A stretch of 64,000 nucleotides of DNA from JBOGNO01 sp050747245 (GCA_050747245.1 JBOGNO010000015.1:1-64000), one strand, 5' to 3'. Shown: positions 16,901 to 25,538, numbered from the stretch's first letter. A program made the numbers and translations. The notes: generated from the sequence alone by a model not told the origin.

Positions 16901-17365
16901 CTCGAAGGTTGGGAACTGGCGGGTATCATCTCCGCGCAGACCGGCGAACCCTACGATATCTTCGGCAACGTGGATAGCCAGGGTACCAACATCCCTGACC
17001 GCGCCCAACTCATCGGCAATCCGGCCAACACGGGGCATGTCGATGAGACGCACACCGGCCCAGCCCTCAGCGCTTTCGGTCAAACTCCGTTGGGCAGCGC
17101 CTCGAACCTTGGTCGCAACACGTTCTACGCACCGGGTCTTCAGACCTGGAACGTCGACTTGTCCAAGACCTCGACTATTACCGAACGCATGAGACTGGAA
17201 ATGCGCTTTGAATTCTACAATCTCTTCAACCACACGAACTTCGCGCCTCCGGGCAACAACATCGGGAACACCGGCACATTCGGGGTTTCCACTTCTACGA
17301 TCCTGAACCCGGATAGCACCACCAGTGCCCGCCAGCTCCAGGTGGCGGCCAAGTTCATCTTCTGA
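13949..17365 (+). CDS. Oar-like TonB-dependent outer-membrane protein with carboxypeptidase-regulatory domain
   Basis: 1138 aa. Signal peptide at residues 1-27 (cleavage after AHAQ), then a CarboxypepD_reg domain at ~28-110 starting RVSGTVTDSSGGVV, then a plug-like region (SNVVEEQQIKALP, FSVNGGRERNNNFLLDG, GRNNGAIIDAITKGGSNDFHG) and a C-terminal beta-barrel ending in AAKFIF. Acidobacteriota encode many such proteins; substrates are thought to be complex carbohydrates or peptides. The start at 13949 is chosen because AAGGGGG lies 8 bases upstream and the signal peptide begins there; the frame is open upstream but is not signal-like. A strong terminator follows. There is no SusD-type partner next to it. 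Confidence 0.93.
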   Translation: MKAFVRSLKRLTVFLAAVLFLPLLAHAQSARVSGTVTDSSGGVVSHAKVTFTNTATNSVRTTESSDAGYYSVPDLAPGLYNITVEKSGFKSVTFTGVQLTVEQQMGLDAKLDVSTVTESITVTGATVAPVDTSDAQLSNVVEEQQIKALPLITRDPDQLILLGPGVIQSNSGLGGFSVNGGRERNNNFLLDGVDNNDTSVPGIPSGLNALNPDSTQEFRVISNNFAPEYGRNNGAIIDAITKGGSNDFHGDVYYFGRFNGFGGARDFFNPPGAQNPYIRNDFGASVGGPIKKDKTFWFANYEGQRFDTTLTNTAVVPTAAFKTGIFTFDPKNGGPLENVNVSTAGSANNRTGLAPDPLVAKILALYPSPNGGAVDTFRGLLFFGSKSLTANNDFTVKVDHRISNGNTLSVRYAYNHSTDPNPFHTDVLPGNIQGIGTFQQTQNAGATLTSIISPSVVNELRAGANRTNLQFICDAQGIVNSFGALDAFGRGADFGFPGISGFGCQALGDTNAQARFTGTYSYFDNLSVNHGSHSFKFGAETRFVYANSFNSFASRPALNFSVFSNNGVATVKGISPGKNFGDFIELQNLVGALQGLVDSQAQTQFFTGVGGVRQSNDLRGWRQREFAVFAQDSYKFKPNLTVTYGLRWEYYGVPFDVNNLLSNLFTDASGAAPFTFSVVGHKTGGQLYNNDLRNFEPRVGIAWDPFKTGKTSVRAAYGIFHDRVFDNLFGNSRGNPPFEPSFFAQPFVQVSKLAAPPVLTPSSTVQNGAGIFPIIFDPNFRTPYSQNWNFGIEREQWGTVFEADYVGVKGNRIFRVVDGAPPQPGLVAALRKFCVPGNPANTGFSTASGQCSASTIQFTNLFFGQEFGVLPFDAVNNNAFFDAALNKSIGNSNYQGLQTKVTKRMSHGLQIQGAYTYSHTIDDSSDALVPTAGNGNFPVNSFNLRAERGNSGFDVRHRGVVNFIYDPNIGRGRGHFSGGLLGRALEGWELAGIISAQTGEPYDIFGNVDSQGTNIPDRAQLIGNPANTGHVDETHTGPALSAFGQTPLGSASNLGRNTFYAPGLQTWNVDLSKTSTITERMRLEMRFEFYNLFNHTNFAPPGNNIGNTGTFGVSTSTILNPDSTTSARQLQVAAKFIF

Positions 17366-17402
17366 TCTCTAACCTCGCGGATTCCTCGCGAGCCTAACTA
17401 CT

Positions 17403-17446
17403 CCGGCCCGAGTCCCCGCTCAAGGGATTCGGGCCGGATCTTTTCT
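17403..17446 (+). terminator. Rho-independent terminator of the Oar-like gene
   Basis: The stem pairs CCGGCCCGA-x-TCCC with GGGA-x-TCGGGCCGG across a 7-8 base loop and is followed by ATCTTTTCT. Confidence 0.85.
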
Positions 17447-17504
17447 GTACGCGCCTCTTCGCGCGCCCCTAGAATCTAGCTGGATTTTATGCTGGTACCG
17501 GTAC

Positions 17505-17533
17505 TTGACTCTGAATTCAGCCTGTGCTATACT
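17505..17533 (+). promoter_or_regulatory. Strong sigma-70-type promoter without an obvious gene
   Basis: TTGACT at 17505-17510, an exact 17-base spacer and TATACT at 17528-17533. A terminator follows about 25 bases after the predicted start site. Confidence 0.6.
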
Positions 17534-17561
17534 GAGGGTTCAAATTCGAAATCTTCGCAAG

Positions 17562-17584
17562 GCGGGGACACCTCCCCGCTTTTC
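17562..17584 (+). terminator. Compact rho-independent terminator
   Basis: GCGGGGA-CACC-TCCCCGC followed directly by TTTT. Together with the promoter at 17505 it would give a transcript of about 45 nt, or attenuate a longer one. No gene on the plus strand lies downstream before 18985. The remainder of 17366-17738 holds only this unit and the repeat at 17608. Confidence 0.65.
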
Positions 17585-17607
17585 GGATTTTATGGGGGAA
17601 AGGCATT

Positions 17608-17690
17608 TCTAATCGGGACACCCTTACGAATAGAAACGCATGTAACTCATTGAAAACAAACAATCGTGGGTACCTCTAATCGGGACAAAT
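17608..17690 (+). repeat. TCTAATCGGGACA direct repeats and element-end-like sequence, copy A
   Basis: The 13-mer TCTAATCGGGACA occurs at 17608-17620 and 17675-17687. The second copy is preceded at 17644-17660 by AACTCATTGAAAACAAA and a 14-base gap. The same arrangement with the same 14-base gap recurs at 39347-39393. Repeated end motifs of this kind are found at transposon ends, but no transposase is present. Confidence 0.5.
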
Positions 17691-17738
17691 AAACTTTCTG
17701 TACAGAGCGTTCTTAGCCTCTGAAGTCGGCCTTCCGGA

Positions 17739-18818
17739 CTAGGGCTCGTCGGAGTGTAGCAAGCGGAATGGGTCTCCCATCTTCTCGCGAAGTTCACTCC
17801 AGATGGTTTCCGGGACCCCTAAGAAGACCGTGACAACCTGCGGGTCGAATTGTGTCCCCGCATGAACGCGAATCTCCTCCCTCGCCTTCGCGAAGGGCAG
17901 CGCCTTGCGATACGGGCGGTCCGAGACCATGGCGTCCAGTGTGTCCGCCACCGCGAATATCCGCGACCCCAGCGGGATTTCCTCCCCCTTCAGGCCGCGT
18001 GGGTATCCCGTCCCGTCAAAATACTCTTGGTGCGTCAGAACAATTTCCGCGGCCTCGCGAAGAAAGGGGATCCGGTCCAGAACCTGGTATCCGATCTCGC
18101 AGTGCTTGCGCATCACTTGGCGTTCGTTTTCGGTTAGAGGGCCAGGTTTCCGGAGAATATAGTCCGGGACTCCCATCTTGCCGATGTCGTGCAGAAACGC
18201 GCCGCGAGCAATGTGGCGCAGGGAGGCCTTATCCACGTTCATCTGGCGCGCAATGGTAATGGTGACCGCGGTCACACGCTGGCAATGGCCTTCTGTTTCC
18301 GCGTCCTTGGCGTCCAGAGCTCGCCCTAGCGCTTCGAGAGTGGCGTCGTAGGAAAGTTCCAGGTCACGGAGGGCGAAGGAAAGCTGCTGAGTGCGTTCGG
18401 CGACCAGCCGCTCCAGCTCGCGCTGGTAGGTGCGATTCTCAAGCACCAAGAGGCGATGCTCGAGAGCGCGCCGAACGCTCAGATAGAGCTGGTCCTTCTC
18501 GAATGGCTTGAGAATGTAATCGTAGGCTCCCGCCCGCATAGCTTCGAGGGCAATGGAGATATCGTGCATAGCGGTGACCATGATGACCGGAACGTCAGGA
18601 TCGTGAGCGCGCACGCGGGCAAGCAACTTCAGTCCGCCAAGCTCTGGCATCACAATGTCGCTTACCACCAGATCGAAGTGGTCGGCTTCCACTCGTTCGG
18701 CGCCCAAGCGGCCGTTTTCGGCGACGGTGCACTGGTAGCCCTTGGCTTCAAGAAGAGTCGAAATCACTTCGCGGATGGCTTCTTCATCATCCACCACGAG
18801 GATACGATTCATGGTCAT
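17739..18818 (-). CDS. Response regulator with HD-GYP domain
   Basis: 359 aa. An N-terminal receiver domain (residues ~3-120) has ILVVDDEEAI, the phosphoacceptor Asp in LVVSDIVMPE and the Lys in YILKPFEKD. A coiled-coil linker (~125-160) leads to an HD-GYP domain: HDIGK, then HCEIGYQVL, HQEYFDGTGYPRGLKGEEI with an intact GYP, and AVADTLDAM. HD-GYP proteins hydrolyse cyclic di-GMP. The gene is divergent from the hybrid kinase at 18985, its likely partner. A TATAAT on the minus strand at 18845-18840 lies ~22 bases before the start; ATGs at 18818 and 18812 are both possible. Confidence 0.92.
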   Translation of the reverse strand: MTMNRILVVDDEEAIREVISTLLEAKGYQCTVAENGRLGAERVEADHFDLVVSDIVMPELGGLKLLARVRAHDPDVPVIMVTAMHDISIALEAMRAGAYDYILKPFEKDQLYLSVRRALEHRLLVLENRTYQRELERLVAERTQQLSFALRDLELSYDATLEALGRALDAKDAETEGHCQRVTAVTITIARQMNVDKASLRHIARGAFLHDIGKMGVPDYILRKPGPLTENERQVMRKHCEIGYQVLDRIPFLREAAEIVLTHQEYFDGTGYPRGLKGEEIPLGSRIFAVADTLDAMVSDRPYRKALPFAKAREEIRVHAGTQFDPQVVTVFLGVPETIWSELREKMGDPFRLLHSDEP

Positions 18819-18984
18819 GCGGACACCGTTCTGGACTTCATTATATTGCAAGACACAGAGGCGCTAGAGCCTTCTTGCTCGTTGTTTCGCCAACATGTTA
18901 CGTTCAGAAACGTTCCAGGAAACAATCGCCTCACGTGCCGGCCCCTTTCGCTGGAGGCGAATTTTCTCGGCGGCCCTTCAAACC

Positions 18985-21900
18985 ATGCCAGATATCTCGC
19001 AAGCCGGACTGTCGGCCATTTCCTTCATCGAAGGATTTACAGCGGTCATTCTACTTGCGCTATATGGTCTGCTAGCGAAAGGATTCCGCGAGCGTTATTT
19101 CCGGTTTTGGATCGCCGGCTGGTTTCTCTTCTCCGGATTTTGCTCCGTGCGTGCGGGGGAATCTTTGTGGGCGGGGAGGCCGCTCATTCTTGCAGCAGCA
19201 TTGCTTTCCCTGTCTGCGGCCTTCTGTTTTCTGGTCACCAGCCTAGAGTTTGGCAAGAAAATTCGACGAACATTCCTGATTTGGCCGGCTGCTGCACTAT
19301 GTCTCGGCGGCATCAGCGCGGAGTATTTTCTCGTGAAGCAAGGCGGTGCGTTTCTCTGGACCAGCGCTGCGCTTGAATGCATCATCTACGTGGTAGCGGG
19401 CTGGGTCTTTTGGAGATCCGAGCGGCGGCGCCAGAACATCGGCATCACCTTGCTCGGCGCGGCCCTGCTACTGCGCGGTCTACACGGAATTGATCGGGTG
19501 TACTGGTCAACCCAGGCGTTTTCCTTGCTTCGGTTTTCATTCAACGGACTACTGGAAATGGCCATCGGAATCGCTATGGCGGTGCTGGTGCTGGAGGACG
19601 AACGGCTGCGCTCCCGAGTGTTAAACGACAAACTCCATCGGTTGATGGTGATCACTGCCTCCGCTGCACAATCATTCCAGGTGGAGGCACTGCTGGGGGA
19701 AGTCCTGCATCATTTAATGGAATGTCTGTGTGCAAGCCACGGATCCGTCCATTTGGTGGAGGGCGGCGGGACGCGCGCCGCGTTTGATATTCGCGCGGCA
19801 GTTGGCTTCCGCCCGGAGTTTCTGCAGAAGCACGGGAGAATCGCCGTGAATGATTCCTCTGTAACGCAGCTTTGCCATCAGACGATTCCCTTCGTGGTCA
19901 CCAGCGCGGCAGCCGATCCACTTTTTGGACGATGGCTCGAAATCGAAAAGCTTGCGGCGATGGTTGTCACACGCGTGCCGGGGAAAGAAGCCCCGCTCGG
20001 GTTGCTGACGCTGGGATTTTCCTCGCCTCGGGAAATCCAGCCTGACGAATTGAATTTTCTGGTGAATGTCAGCAATCTTCTGGGAATCACGATTCAAAAT
20101 GTCTGGCTGTTTGAAAAAGTATCGAATACGCAGCGGCAATGGGAGTTTACATTTGATTCAATTGAAGATTTGATTCTGGTGCATGACCCCGCGGGAGTCG
20201 TCCTGCGCGTCAATCAGGCGCTCGCATCGCGCCTTAGCACATGGCCAGATTCGCTGGCAGGACGTCCTGTGCGTGAGGTTTTCGAACCGAACGGAGCCAC
20301 ATGGACACGATGCCCGTATTGCGAGGGGGTGGGGAAAGAGGCGGGGACGCGAGATCCCAATTTTGACGGATACTTTCTTGTAACGGATTCGGATTTTCAC
20401 GACAACGCGGGGATTCATCTTGGCACGGTGCATGTCTTGAAGGACTTCACGGATCAGATGGAAGCGGAGACAAAATTTCGAAGGCTTTTCGAAAACGTAC
20501 AGGAAGGAGTATTTGTTTCGACCCCGGACGGAAGATTTGTGGATTTCAACGAAGCGTTCATGAACTTGCTTGGTTTCGAAAGCCGGGCGGATTTGCTCAT
20601 CGAAGGAAATGCAAAGGACTATTACGCCGACCCCCAAGACCGCGAGAAACTGACGCGTTTGCTGCGCGACCACGGCGAGGCAACGAATTTTGAATTTCGA
20701 CTGAAGAGGCGTGACGGCGAAATCCGCATTGTGACCGAATCGAGTTCCGCGACACGCGACGCCAAAGGAGAAATTGTCGCCTACCAGGGATTCGTGCTGG
20801 ATATTTCGGAACGTAAACAAGCGGAGCAGGAACTGCGACGCCGCAATCGCGAGCTGATGGCGCTGAATTCACTTGCACAGGTGCTGGGGGAATCATTGGA
20901 ACTCCGAGAGGCGTTGCACGGCGTGCTGCGGCGCGTGTGCGAGCTATTCGATGCCGACCTCGGTGGAATGTATTTTCTAGATGAAAAGAAAGGCAAGCTG
21001 GAGCGGGCCGCAAGCGTAGGACACCGCTCGGAATACGCGCAGCATTTTCCGGAAACGAAAATTCCTCAGGAGCTCTTGCAGCAAATCCAAAATTCGCGTG
21101 CGACAGTGCTTTCGCCCCTCAGCATGCCTTTGCCGGACGTGTTCCAGGATATGCAGCTCAAAGAGGGAGTGGAGGCGGCGCACTGGGTGGTTTTGTGGTC
21201 GAAAGGCCGCATGCTGGGGGCGATGCTGGTCGCCTGCCGCCGGCTAAAGGAATTCTCAGCCGCAGAGCTGAATCTGCTGGTTGCCATCGGCAACCAGGTA
21301 GCCACAGCAATCGACAAATCGATGCTGCTCGAAGAAACGAGGCGCGCTTACGAGAATCTCCGGCGAACGCAGGAGCAATTATTGCAGAGCGAAAAAATGG
21401 CGGCAGTGGGCCAGCTGATTTCGGGAGTAGCGCACGAATTGAATAATCCGCTGACGGCAATTCTGGGCTACAGCCAGTTGCTGACCTCAGAGGAAGTTAC
21501 CGCGGCTCAGGGGGCCGGGTACATCGAAAAATTATATAAGCAAGCGCAGCGCACTCACCGGATTGTGCAGAATTTGCTGAGTTTTGCACGGCAGAGCAAG
21601 CCAGAGCGCGCTCCCGTGCAATTAAATCAAATCATCGAGGACACACTGGCTTTGCGCGAGTACGAATTGCGACTCAACAACATCCGTATTCACCGGAACT
21701 TTGACAAAAACTTGCCGCCAACGGCAGGCGATGCGCACCAACTGCAACAAGTCTTCCTGAACATTTTGAACAATGCATGTGACGCCTGCCTGGAGAAGGG
21801 AAATGGCGGAGACATCTGGGTGGAGACCAGCCTCCAGAAGAACGGACTGCGCGTGGAATTTACGGACAGCGGGCCAGGCGTCACGGACCCGCTTCGTGTT

Positions 21901-22491
21901 TTTGATCCGTTCTACACCACCAAGCCGGTGGGGAAGGGCACAGGATTAGGATTGAGCATCTGCTACGGAATTGTGAAGGAACATGGCGGCGAGATTGGCG
22001 TGAGAAATTGTCCTCCGAACGGAGCGACGTTCGAATTGATGCTCCCGCTATTCACGACCCTGCCCGCGACGCAGGCAGAACATGCGACGGTCTCCGAAGG
22101 ACCGCTTTGTGGGAAGATATTGCTCGTAGATGACGAGTCATCCGTTCTCGAACTGGAGCGGGAGATTTTGCAGGGGCGATGCCAGGAAATCCGATGCGCC
22201 CACAGCGGGAAAGAAGCCATCGAGCTGCTTCTTGCAGAATCGTTCGATGCGATTGTCACGGACGCGAAAATGCCGGGCGAGATCCCCGGTCATGCGCTTT
22301 ACCGTTGGATCGAGATGCACAGGCCGTCGCTCGCCTGCCGCGTTGTTTTTGCGTCTTCCAATCTGCGCGAGGAGGGCACGCAGGAGTTGCTGACGGGGAC
22401 AGGGAACCCGGTGGTGGAGAAACCATTTCGCCTCGATCAATTTCTTGCCGCTATCCACAAAGCAGTTTCAGGACCCGTCGTGGCAAGCTAA
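18985..22491 (+). CDS. Membrane hybrid histidine kinase with GAF-PAS-PAS-GAF sensor modules
   Basis: About 1168 aa from the ATG at 18985; an in-frame ATG at 18895 is possible and neither has a ribosome site. A seven-helix membrane region (residues ~10-205) is followed by GAF (~225-380), PAS (~390-500) with an unusual CPYC motif, PAS (~495-615, ending in DISERKQAE), a second GAF (~645-795), HisKA with phospho-His in GVAHELNNPL (~817), HATPase_c with NILNNACDACL, DSGPGV and KGTGLGLSICYGIV, and a C-terminal receiver domain with ILLVDDESSV and Asp in IVTDAKMPGE. It autophosphorylates and passes phosphate to its own receiver or to the divergent HD-GYP regulator. Signal unknown. Confidence 0.9.
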   Translation: MPDISQAGLSAISFIEGFTAVILLALYGLLAKGFRERYFRFWIAGWFLFSGFCSVRAGESLWAGRPLILAAALLSLSAAFCFLVTSLEFGKKIRRTFLIWPAAALCLGGISAEYFLVKQGGAFLWTSAALECIIYVVAGWVFWRSERRRQNIGITLLGAALLLRGLHGIDRVYWSTQAFSLLRFSFNGLLEMAIGIAMAVLVLEDERLRSRVLNDKLHRLMVITASAAQSFQVEALLGEVLHHLMECLCASHGSVHLVEGGGTRAAFDIRAAVGFRPEFLQKHGRIAVNDSSVTQLCHQTIPFVVTSAAADPLFGRWLEIEKLAAMVVTRVPGKEAPLGLLTLGFSSPREIQPDELNFLVNVSNLLGITIQNVWLFEKVSNTQRQWEFTFDSIEDLILVHDPAGVVLRVNQALASRLSTWPDSLAGRPVREVFEPNGATWTRCPYCEGVGKEAGTRDPNFDGYFLVTDSDFHDNAGIHLGTVHVLKDFTDQMEAETKFRRLFENVQEGVFVSTPDGRFVDFNEAFMNLLGFESRADLLIEGNAKDYYADPQDREKLTRLLRDHGEATNFEFRLKRRDGEIRIVTESSSATRDAKGEIVAYQGFVLDISERKQAEQELRRRNRELMALNSLAQVLGESLELREALHGVLRRVCELFDADLGGMYFLDEKKGKLERAASVGHRSEYAQHFPETKIPQELLQQIQNSRATVLSPLSMPLPDVFQDMQLKEGVEAAHWVVLWSKGRMLGAMLVACRRLKEFSAAELNLLVAIGNQVATAIDKSMLLEETRRAYENLRRTQEQLLQSEKMAAVGQLISGVAHELNNPLTAILGYSQLLTSEEVTAAQGAGYIEKLYKQAQRTHRIVQNLLSFARQSKPERAPVQLNQIIEDTLALREYELRLNNIRIHRNFDKNLPPTAGDAHQLQQVFLNILNNACDACLEKGNGGDIWVETSLQKNGLRVEFTDSGPGVTDPLRVFDPFYTTKPVGKGTGLGLSICYGIVKEHGGEIGVRNCPPNGATFELMLPLFTTLPATQAEHATVSEGPLCGKILLVDDESSVLELEREILQGRCQEIRCAHSGKEAIELLLAESFDAIVTDAKMPGEIPGHALYRWIEMHRPSLACRVVFASSNLREEGTQELLTGTGNPVVEKPFRLDQFLAAIHKAVSGPVVAS

Positions 22492-22509
22492 TTTTTCATT
22501 CCAAAGCGT

Positions 22510-23046
22510 TTAGGGAGAAGAGGATTCCTCGAGCGCAGAGATCCCCGCGCTCATGCGCGCTGCAAGACTGCCCAGCATCTCGACGAGACCCGCAAATTGC
22601 GGCAACGGCGCGAATCCTGTGCGCAGACGGAATAAAACGAGCAAGTAAAGAACTTGGAATTTCAAGCTCAGCCAGAACCACTCGGCTTCGAGCTGGCGAT
22701 TCAATTCCGGTGAGAGTGAGGAGATGGTGCGGCGAAGGCGATTGAGAAGCGCAAAATCGAGGCGCAACGCCGAGAGATAGTGTTCTAAGATGCGGCGGCG
22801 TTCTTTCTGCCAGGAACGAAGCCGGGCGCGCGAGCACCGCGCCGCAACGAATTGCTCGTCGGCTTCGAGCAGGGATTGGCGCAATTGGGAGAAATAACGC
22901 GCGTGGCGGGGGAATAGCTGTTCGATCGGCTGTTCGTGGAGCGCAATATTCGCGGCATTTTCCGGCGGCTTGGAGCGAAGCAAATACAGCAGCACCACAA
23001 AGAGAGCCAGGGCCAGAAGGACAAAAACCGCAACGGAGACGGTCAT
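22510..23046 (-). CDS. Membrane-anchored protein of unknown function
   Basis: 178 aa. One N-terminal transmembrane helix (residues ~5-24) precedes an Arg/Glu-rich alpha-helical region (~45-105) and a second hydrophobic segment (WLSLKFQVLYLLVLF, ~123-140). The ATG overlaps the stop of the upstream gene (ATGA), so it is the second gene of a two-gene unit and the products probably work together. No domain recognised. Confidence 0.65.
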   Translation of the reverse strand: MTVSVAVFVLLALALFVVLLYLLRSKPPENAANIALHEQPIEQLFPRHARYFSQLRQSLLEADEQFVAARCSRARLRSWQKERRRILEHYLSALRLDFALLNRLRRTISSLSPELNRQLEAEWFWLSLKFQVLYLLVLFRLRTGFAPLPQFAGLVEMLGSLAARMSAGISALEESSSP

Positions 23047-23819
23047 CTGAGCATCCCCTCAAGTCGCGCGTTGAGGTTCCGGAGGCGCACACTCATCTGC
23101 GGAACCAGAGTTTCGTAGCGCTCGCGGTCGAGCAGAGAGGACCGTTGCGCCAAGGCCGGAACCGGATGCCGGAGTCCAACAATCCAGAGGAGGGTAGCGA
23201 CATCAAAGGAAGAGGTGCTAAGCAAGCCCCACCAGCGAAAATAGGATTGCAACCATTGACTCCAGACGCTGCTGTTCGCCACCTGGACGGCGGAGTAAAA
23301 GCCTAATCCCAGAGCGATCCATGCAATGTAGGAGGGCACCGCTACGCCATAATACTTGCAAAATGCCAGACCAATGATCAGAAGGGCGAGAATGCAAATT
23401 TCGAGGCGCTTCTCCGTGGCGGCAATCATTGCGAAAGCCAAGGGCCTGCTGTTACGTGCCGCCACTGCGGCCGAAGCCAGCAGCACGATTGCGCTGAAGA
23501 GAAGCACGCTCCGGGTCATCTTCCAAACACCGGGAACATGCTGCAACAAACTCCAGCAGAGTCCGGCGGTAACGAGACCGCGCAGAGTAATTAGAAGTGC
23601 TTGCGCAACCCAATAAAATCTTGCAGAAAATGTTGATGAATAACCCGCGAAATAATAAACGAGCGCACCCAGGCTATCGGCACCAAGGACACAAACGACG
23701 TAAGGCGTAAAAAACGGAAGCACGCGGCTGAGTTTTCGCTGGAAAGCCAGGATGCAGATAACCAACTCCAGCAGAACTGCGGCCGCCAGGGAAACGATGG
23801 TTGGTGTGGAAAAATCCAT
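23043..23819 (-). CDS. Seven-helix integral membrane protein of unknown function
   Basis: 258 aa with about seven hydrophobic helices (approximately 7-25, 37-57, 66-88, 100-118, 132-150, 160-180, 205-222) and a charged cytoplasmic tail of ~35 residues with a short heptad-like part (RERYETLVPQMSVRLRNLN). The layout resembles membrane sensor regions without an output domain. It heads the two-gene minus-strand unit that converges on the hybrid kinase. Confidence 0.65.
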   Translation of the reverse strand: MDFSTPTIVSLAAAVLLELVICILAFQRKLSRVLPFFTPYVVCVLGADSLGALVYYFAGYSSTFSARFYWVAQALLITLRGLVTAGLCWSLLQHVPGVWKMTRSVLLFSAIVLLASAAVAARNSRPLAFAMIAATEKRLEICILALLIIGLAFCKYYGVAVPSYIAWIALGLGFYSAVQVANSSVWSQWLQSYFRWWGLLSTSSFDVATLLWIVGLRHPVPALAQRSSLLDRERYETLVPQMSVRLRNLNARLEGMLR

Positions 23820-23894
23820 AAGTGCCAGGATGCATCATAGCAATTCTTACAAAAGGAGTAAATAGAATCTAAGATGCACCCTGGCGCGCAGAAA

Positions 23895-24095
23895 TCAGGC
23901 CTTGGCCCACGGCGGTTTGGGCGGCGGTGGCAATCCGCCATCCTTCCAAGGCGGTTTCGGCGGAGGCGGCAGGCCGCCGTCGGCCGAAAGGACAGAACCA
24001 TGATTTACTAAAGTTTTGTTGACGCCAATGGCGATAGGCGCTACCATCAACGCGAGAAGTAAAAGGAGAATGCATACTGCCGTGAACCTTTTCAT
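23895..24095 (-). CDS. Small secreted Pro-rich peptide with tandem repeat
   Basis: 66 aa. A signal-like hydrophobic N-terminus (residues ~5-24) leads to a Pro/Gly tail containing DGGLPPPPKPPW twice in tandem. The underlying DNA repeats with a 36-base period and the copies are nearly identical, so the repeat number may vary between strains. No function is recognised; cell-surface or periplasmic localisation is inferred from the signal. Confidence 0.5.
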   Translation of the reverse strand: MKRFTAVCILLLLLALMVAPIAIGVNKTLVNHGSVLSADGGLPPPPKPPWKDGGLPPPPKPPWAKA

Positions 24096-24189
24096 GATCG
24101 GGAAGCCTCCTGGGGGCGGAGTCTGTGGAAGGGGTTAGCGGCGCAGGGATTGGCGACTCAGAAGTTCAGAAAACGGAACAGACGATCCG

Positions 24190-24636
24190 ATGGAAACACT
24201 TGAAAGCTTTCAGCAGAACCGCCGGGTGATCGAAGATTTCTCCTCGCGAACGCTGGCGGTGATTCCTAGCGAGCTCGGTAAGCTATGGCATGTGGCCACG
24301 CTCCGAGACGAGGGCGAGGGGAGGTATCGGCACGCGGGGTTGGAGACCCTGTATTCGCAGGAATCCGTCGATGCCTCTTTGGCTTACTGCCACCGAGAGT
24401 TATTTGAGAGGATTCTGGAGTTGCCGCTGGAGGAGCAAGAGCGGGATTTGCGGCTCTGCTTGGCTGGGATGGGAGAGACTTTTGCCGTTATCGCGGCGCG
24501 CTGGCAGGAACTGGAACTCTGCCAGAAGATGATTCCCTCGAATGCACCGCGCTATCTACAGGAATTGTTTAAGTCCAACATTCAATTGCTCCTTGCATTG
24601 CTCCTCGAAGAGCTCCCGGAGCCTGTCTGCGCGTAG
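24190..24636 (+). CDS. Alpha-helical protein of unknown function
   Basis: 148 aa, with no signal peptide or membrane segment and a high content of Leu and Glu, predicted mostly helical. Sequence such as LETLYSQESVDASLAYCHRELFERI gives no family recognition. It ends 3 bases before the convergent XRE/S24 regulator. The ribosome site is weak, but codon use fits a real gene. Confidence 0.55.
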   Translation: METLESFQQNRRVIEDFSSRTLAVIPSELGKLWHVATLRDEGEGRYRHAGLETLYSQESVDASLAYCHRELFERILELPLEEQERDLRLCLAGMGETFAVIAARWQELELCQKMIPSNAPRYLQELFKSNIQLLLALLLEELPEPVCA

Positions 24637-24639
24637 AAC

Positions 24640-25380
24640 TTAGCCCGGATCCAGCCGCATAGCCACGCCGACTACCGTACCGATTACCTCGGCCTCATCC
24701 GGGAAGCGGCGCGCTTCTGGAGCGCAAGGGGACAGGGGGTGCGGCTGGAGAATGATCTGGCATCCTTCCTGCGAGCACCAGCAACAGCGGTATCCATCGC
24801 GCACATCGATGAAATAGATGGGGCGCTGCTGTTCGTTTCTCCACTCTGAGGTTTCTATCTTCTGGCGAGTGGGGTCGATGAGAACGAGCGAGCCAGGGCG
24901 GAGCAACGGCACCATCCAATGATCTTCGGTACCCACAAACCCGTAGCGGAACCGCGTATTGGCTTGAAACAAAAAGCCTTCGAACTCACTCCAGCGTTCA
25001 ACCATGCGAGTTAGGAACTCGGTCCGGCGCGAGTCGAAACCAGGATCGAAGCGTACAGGCAAACGTGCGGCGCGAGGCGGGGCGACAACGTGGGTATTCG
25101 GCGGGGCGTTCAAGAGGCCGTCGAGGAAGTGCTGTTCCAGAGGCACGTCGTAGCGGTGAGAGAGTTCAAATGGATCCAGATGGTAGATCGCACAGAGACT
25201 GTAAAGTTTGTGGAGGCTGGGAGTTACATCGCCATTTTCGAGTTCGGCCAGCCGGCTGATGTGGATGATGAATTCCGAGCGGCCGCGCTGGCTGGCGATT
25301 TCGTAGCTCGCATGCTCGACTTCTCGATAGGTCAATCCCAGACGCTCGCGAACCTGTCTGAGAAATAAACCTGCTTGCAT
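24640..25380 (-). CDS. XRE-family regulator with S24/LexA-like C-terminal domain
   Basis: 246 aa. The N-terminal helix-turn-helix (residues ~4-75) has LRQVRERLGLTYREVE and ISRLAELENGDVTPSLHKLYSLC. The C-terminal part (~150-245) has the S24-like order VGTEDHWMVPLLRPGSLVLIDP, IYFIDVRDGYRCCWC and EVIGTVVGVAM. I do not see a clear Ser-Lys protease dyad, so it may be a ligand- or partner-sensing fold without autocleavage. On its own strand TATAAT lies at 25425-25420, and the inverted repeat CTTGTT/AACAAG (25439-25460) next to it may be an autoregulatory operator. Confidence 0.8.
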   Translation of the reverse strand: MQAGLFLRQVRERLGLTYREVEHASYEIASQRGRSEFIIHISRLAELENGDVTPSLHKLYSLCAIYHLDPFELSHRYDVPLEQHFLDGLLNAPPNTHVVAPPRAARLPVRFDPGFDSRRTEFLTRMVERWSEFEGFLFQANTRFRYGFVGTEDHWMVPLLRPGSLVLIDPTRQKIETSEWRNEQQRPIYFIDVRDGYRCCWCSQEGCQIILQPHPLSPCAPEARRFPDEAEVIGTVVGVAMRLDPG

Positions 25381-25500
25381 TTCAAGCTCCGGGCTGGAGG
25401 GCGCTTAGAACCGCCCGGCATTATAGCAGAGTTATGTACTTGTTATGAAAACAGAACAAGCATCACTTCTCGAATCGCTGCAGGCCCACAGCGGCCCAAC

Positions 25501-25529
25501 TTTACACAATCCCTGGGCTGTACTACAGT
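25501..25529 (+). promoter_or_regulatory. Promoter of the SDR gene
   Basis: TTTACA at 25501-25506, a 17-base spacer and TACAGT at 25524-25529. The predicted start of transcription (~25536) is 2-4 bases before the ATG at 25539, so the mRNA is probably leaderless; no Shine-Dalgarno is present. Confidence 0.45.
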
Positions 25530-25538
25530 GCCCGCCCT

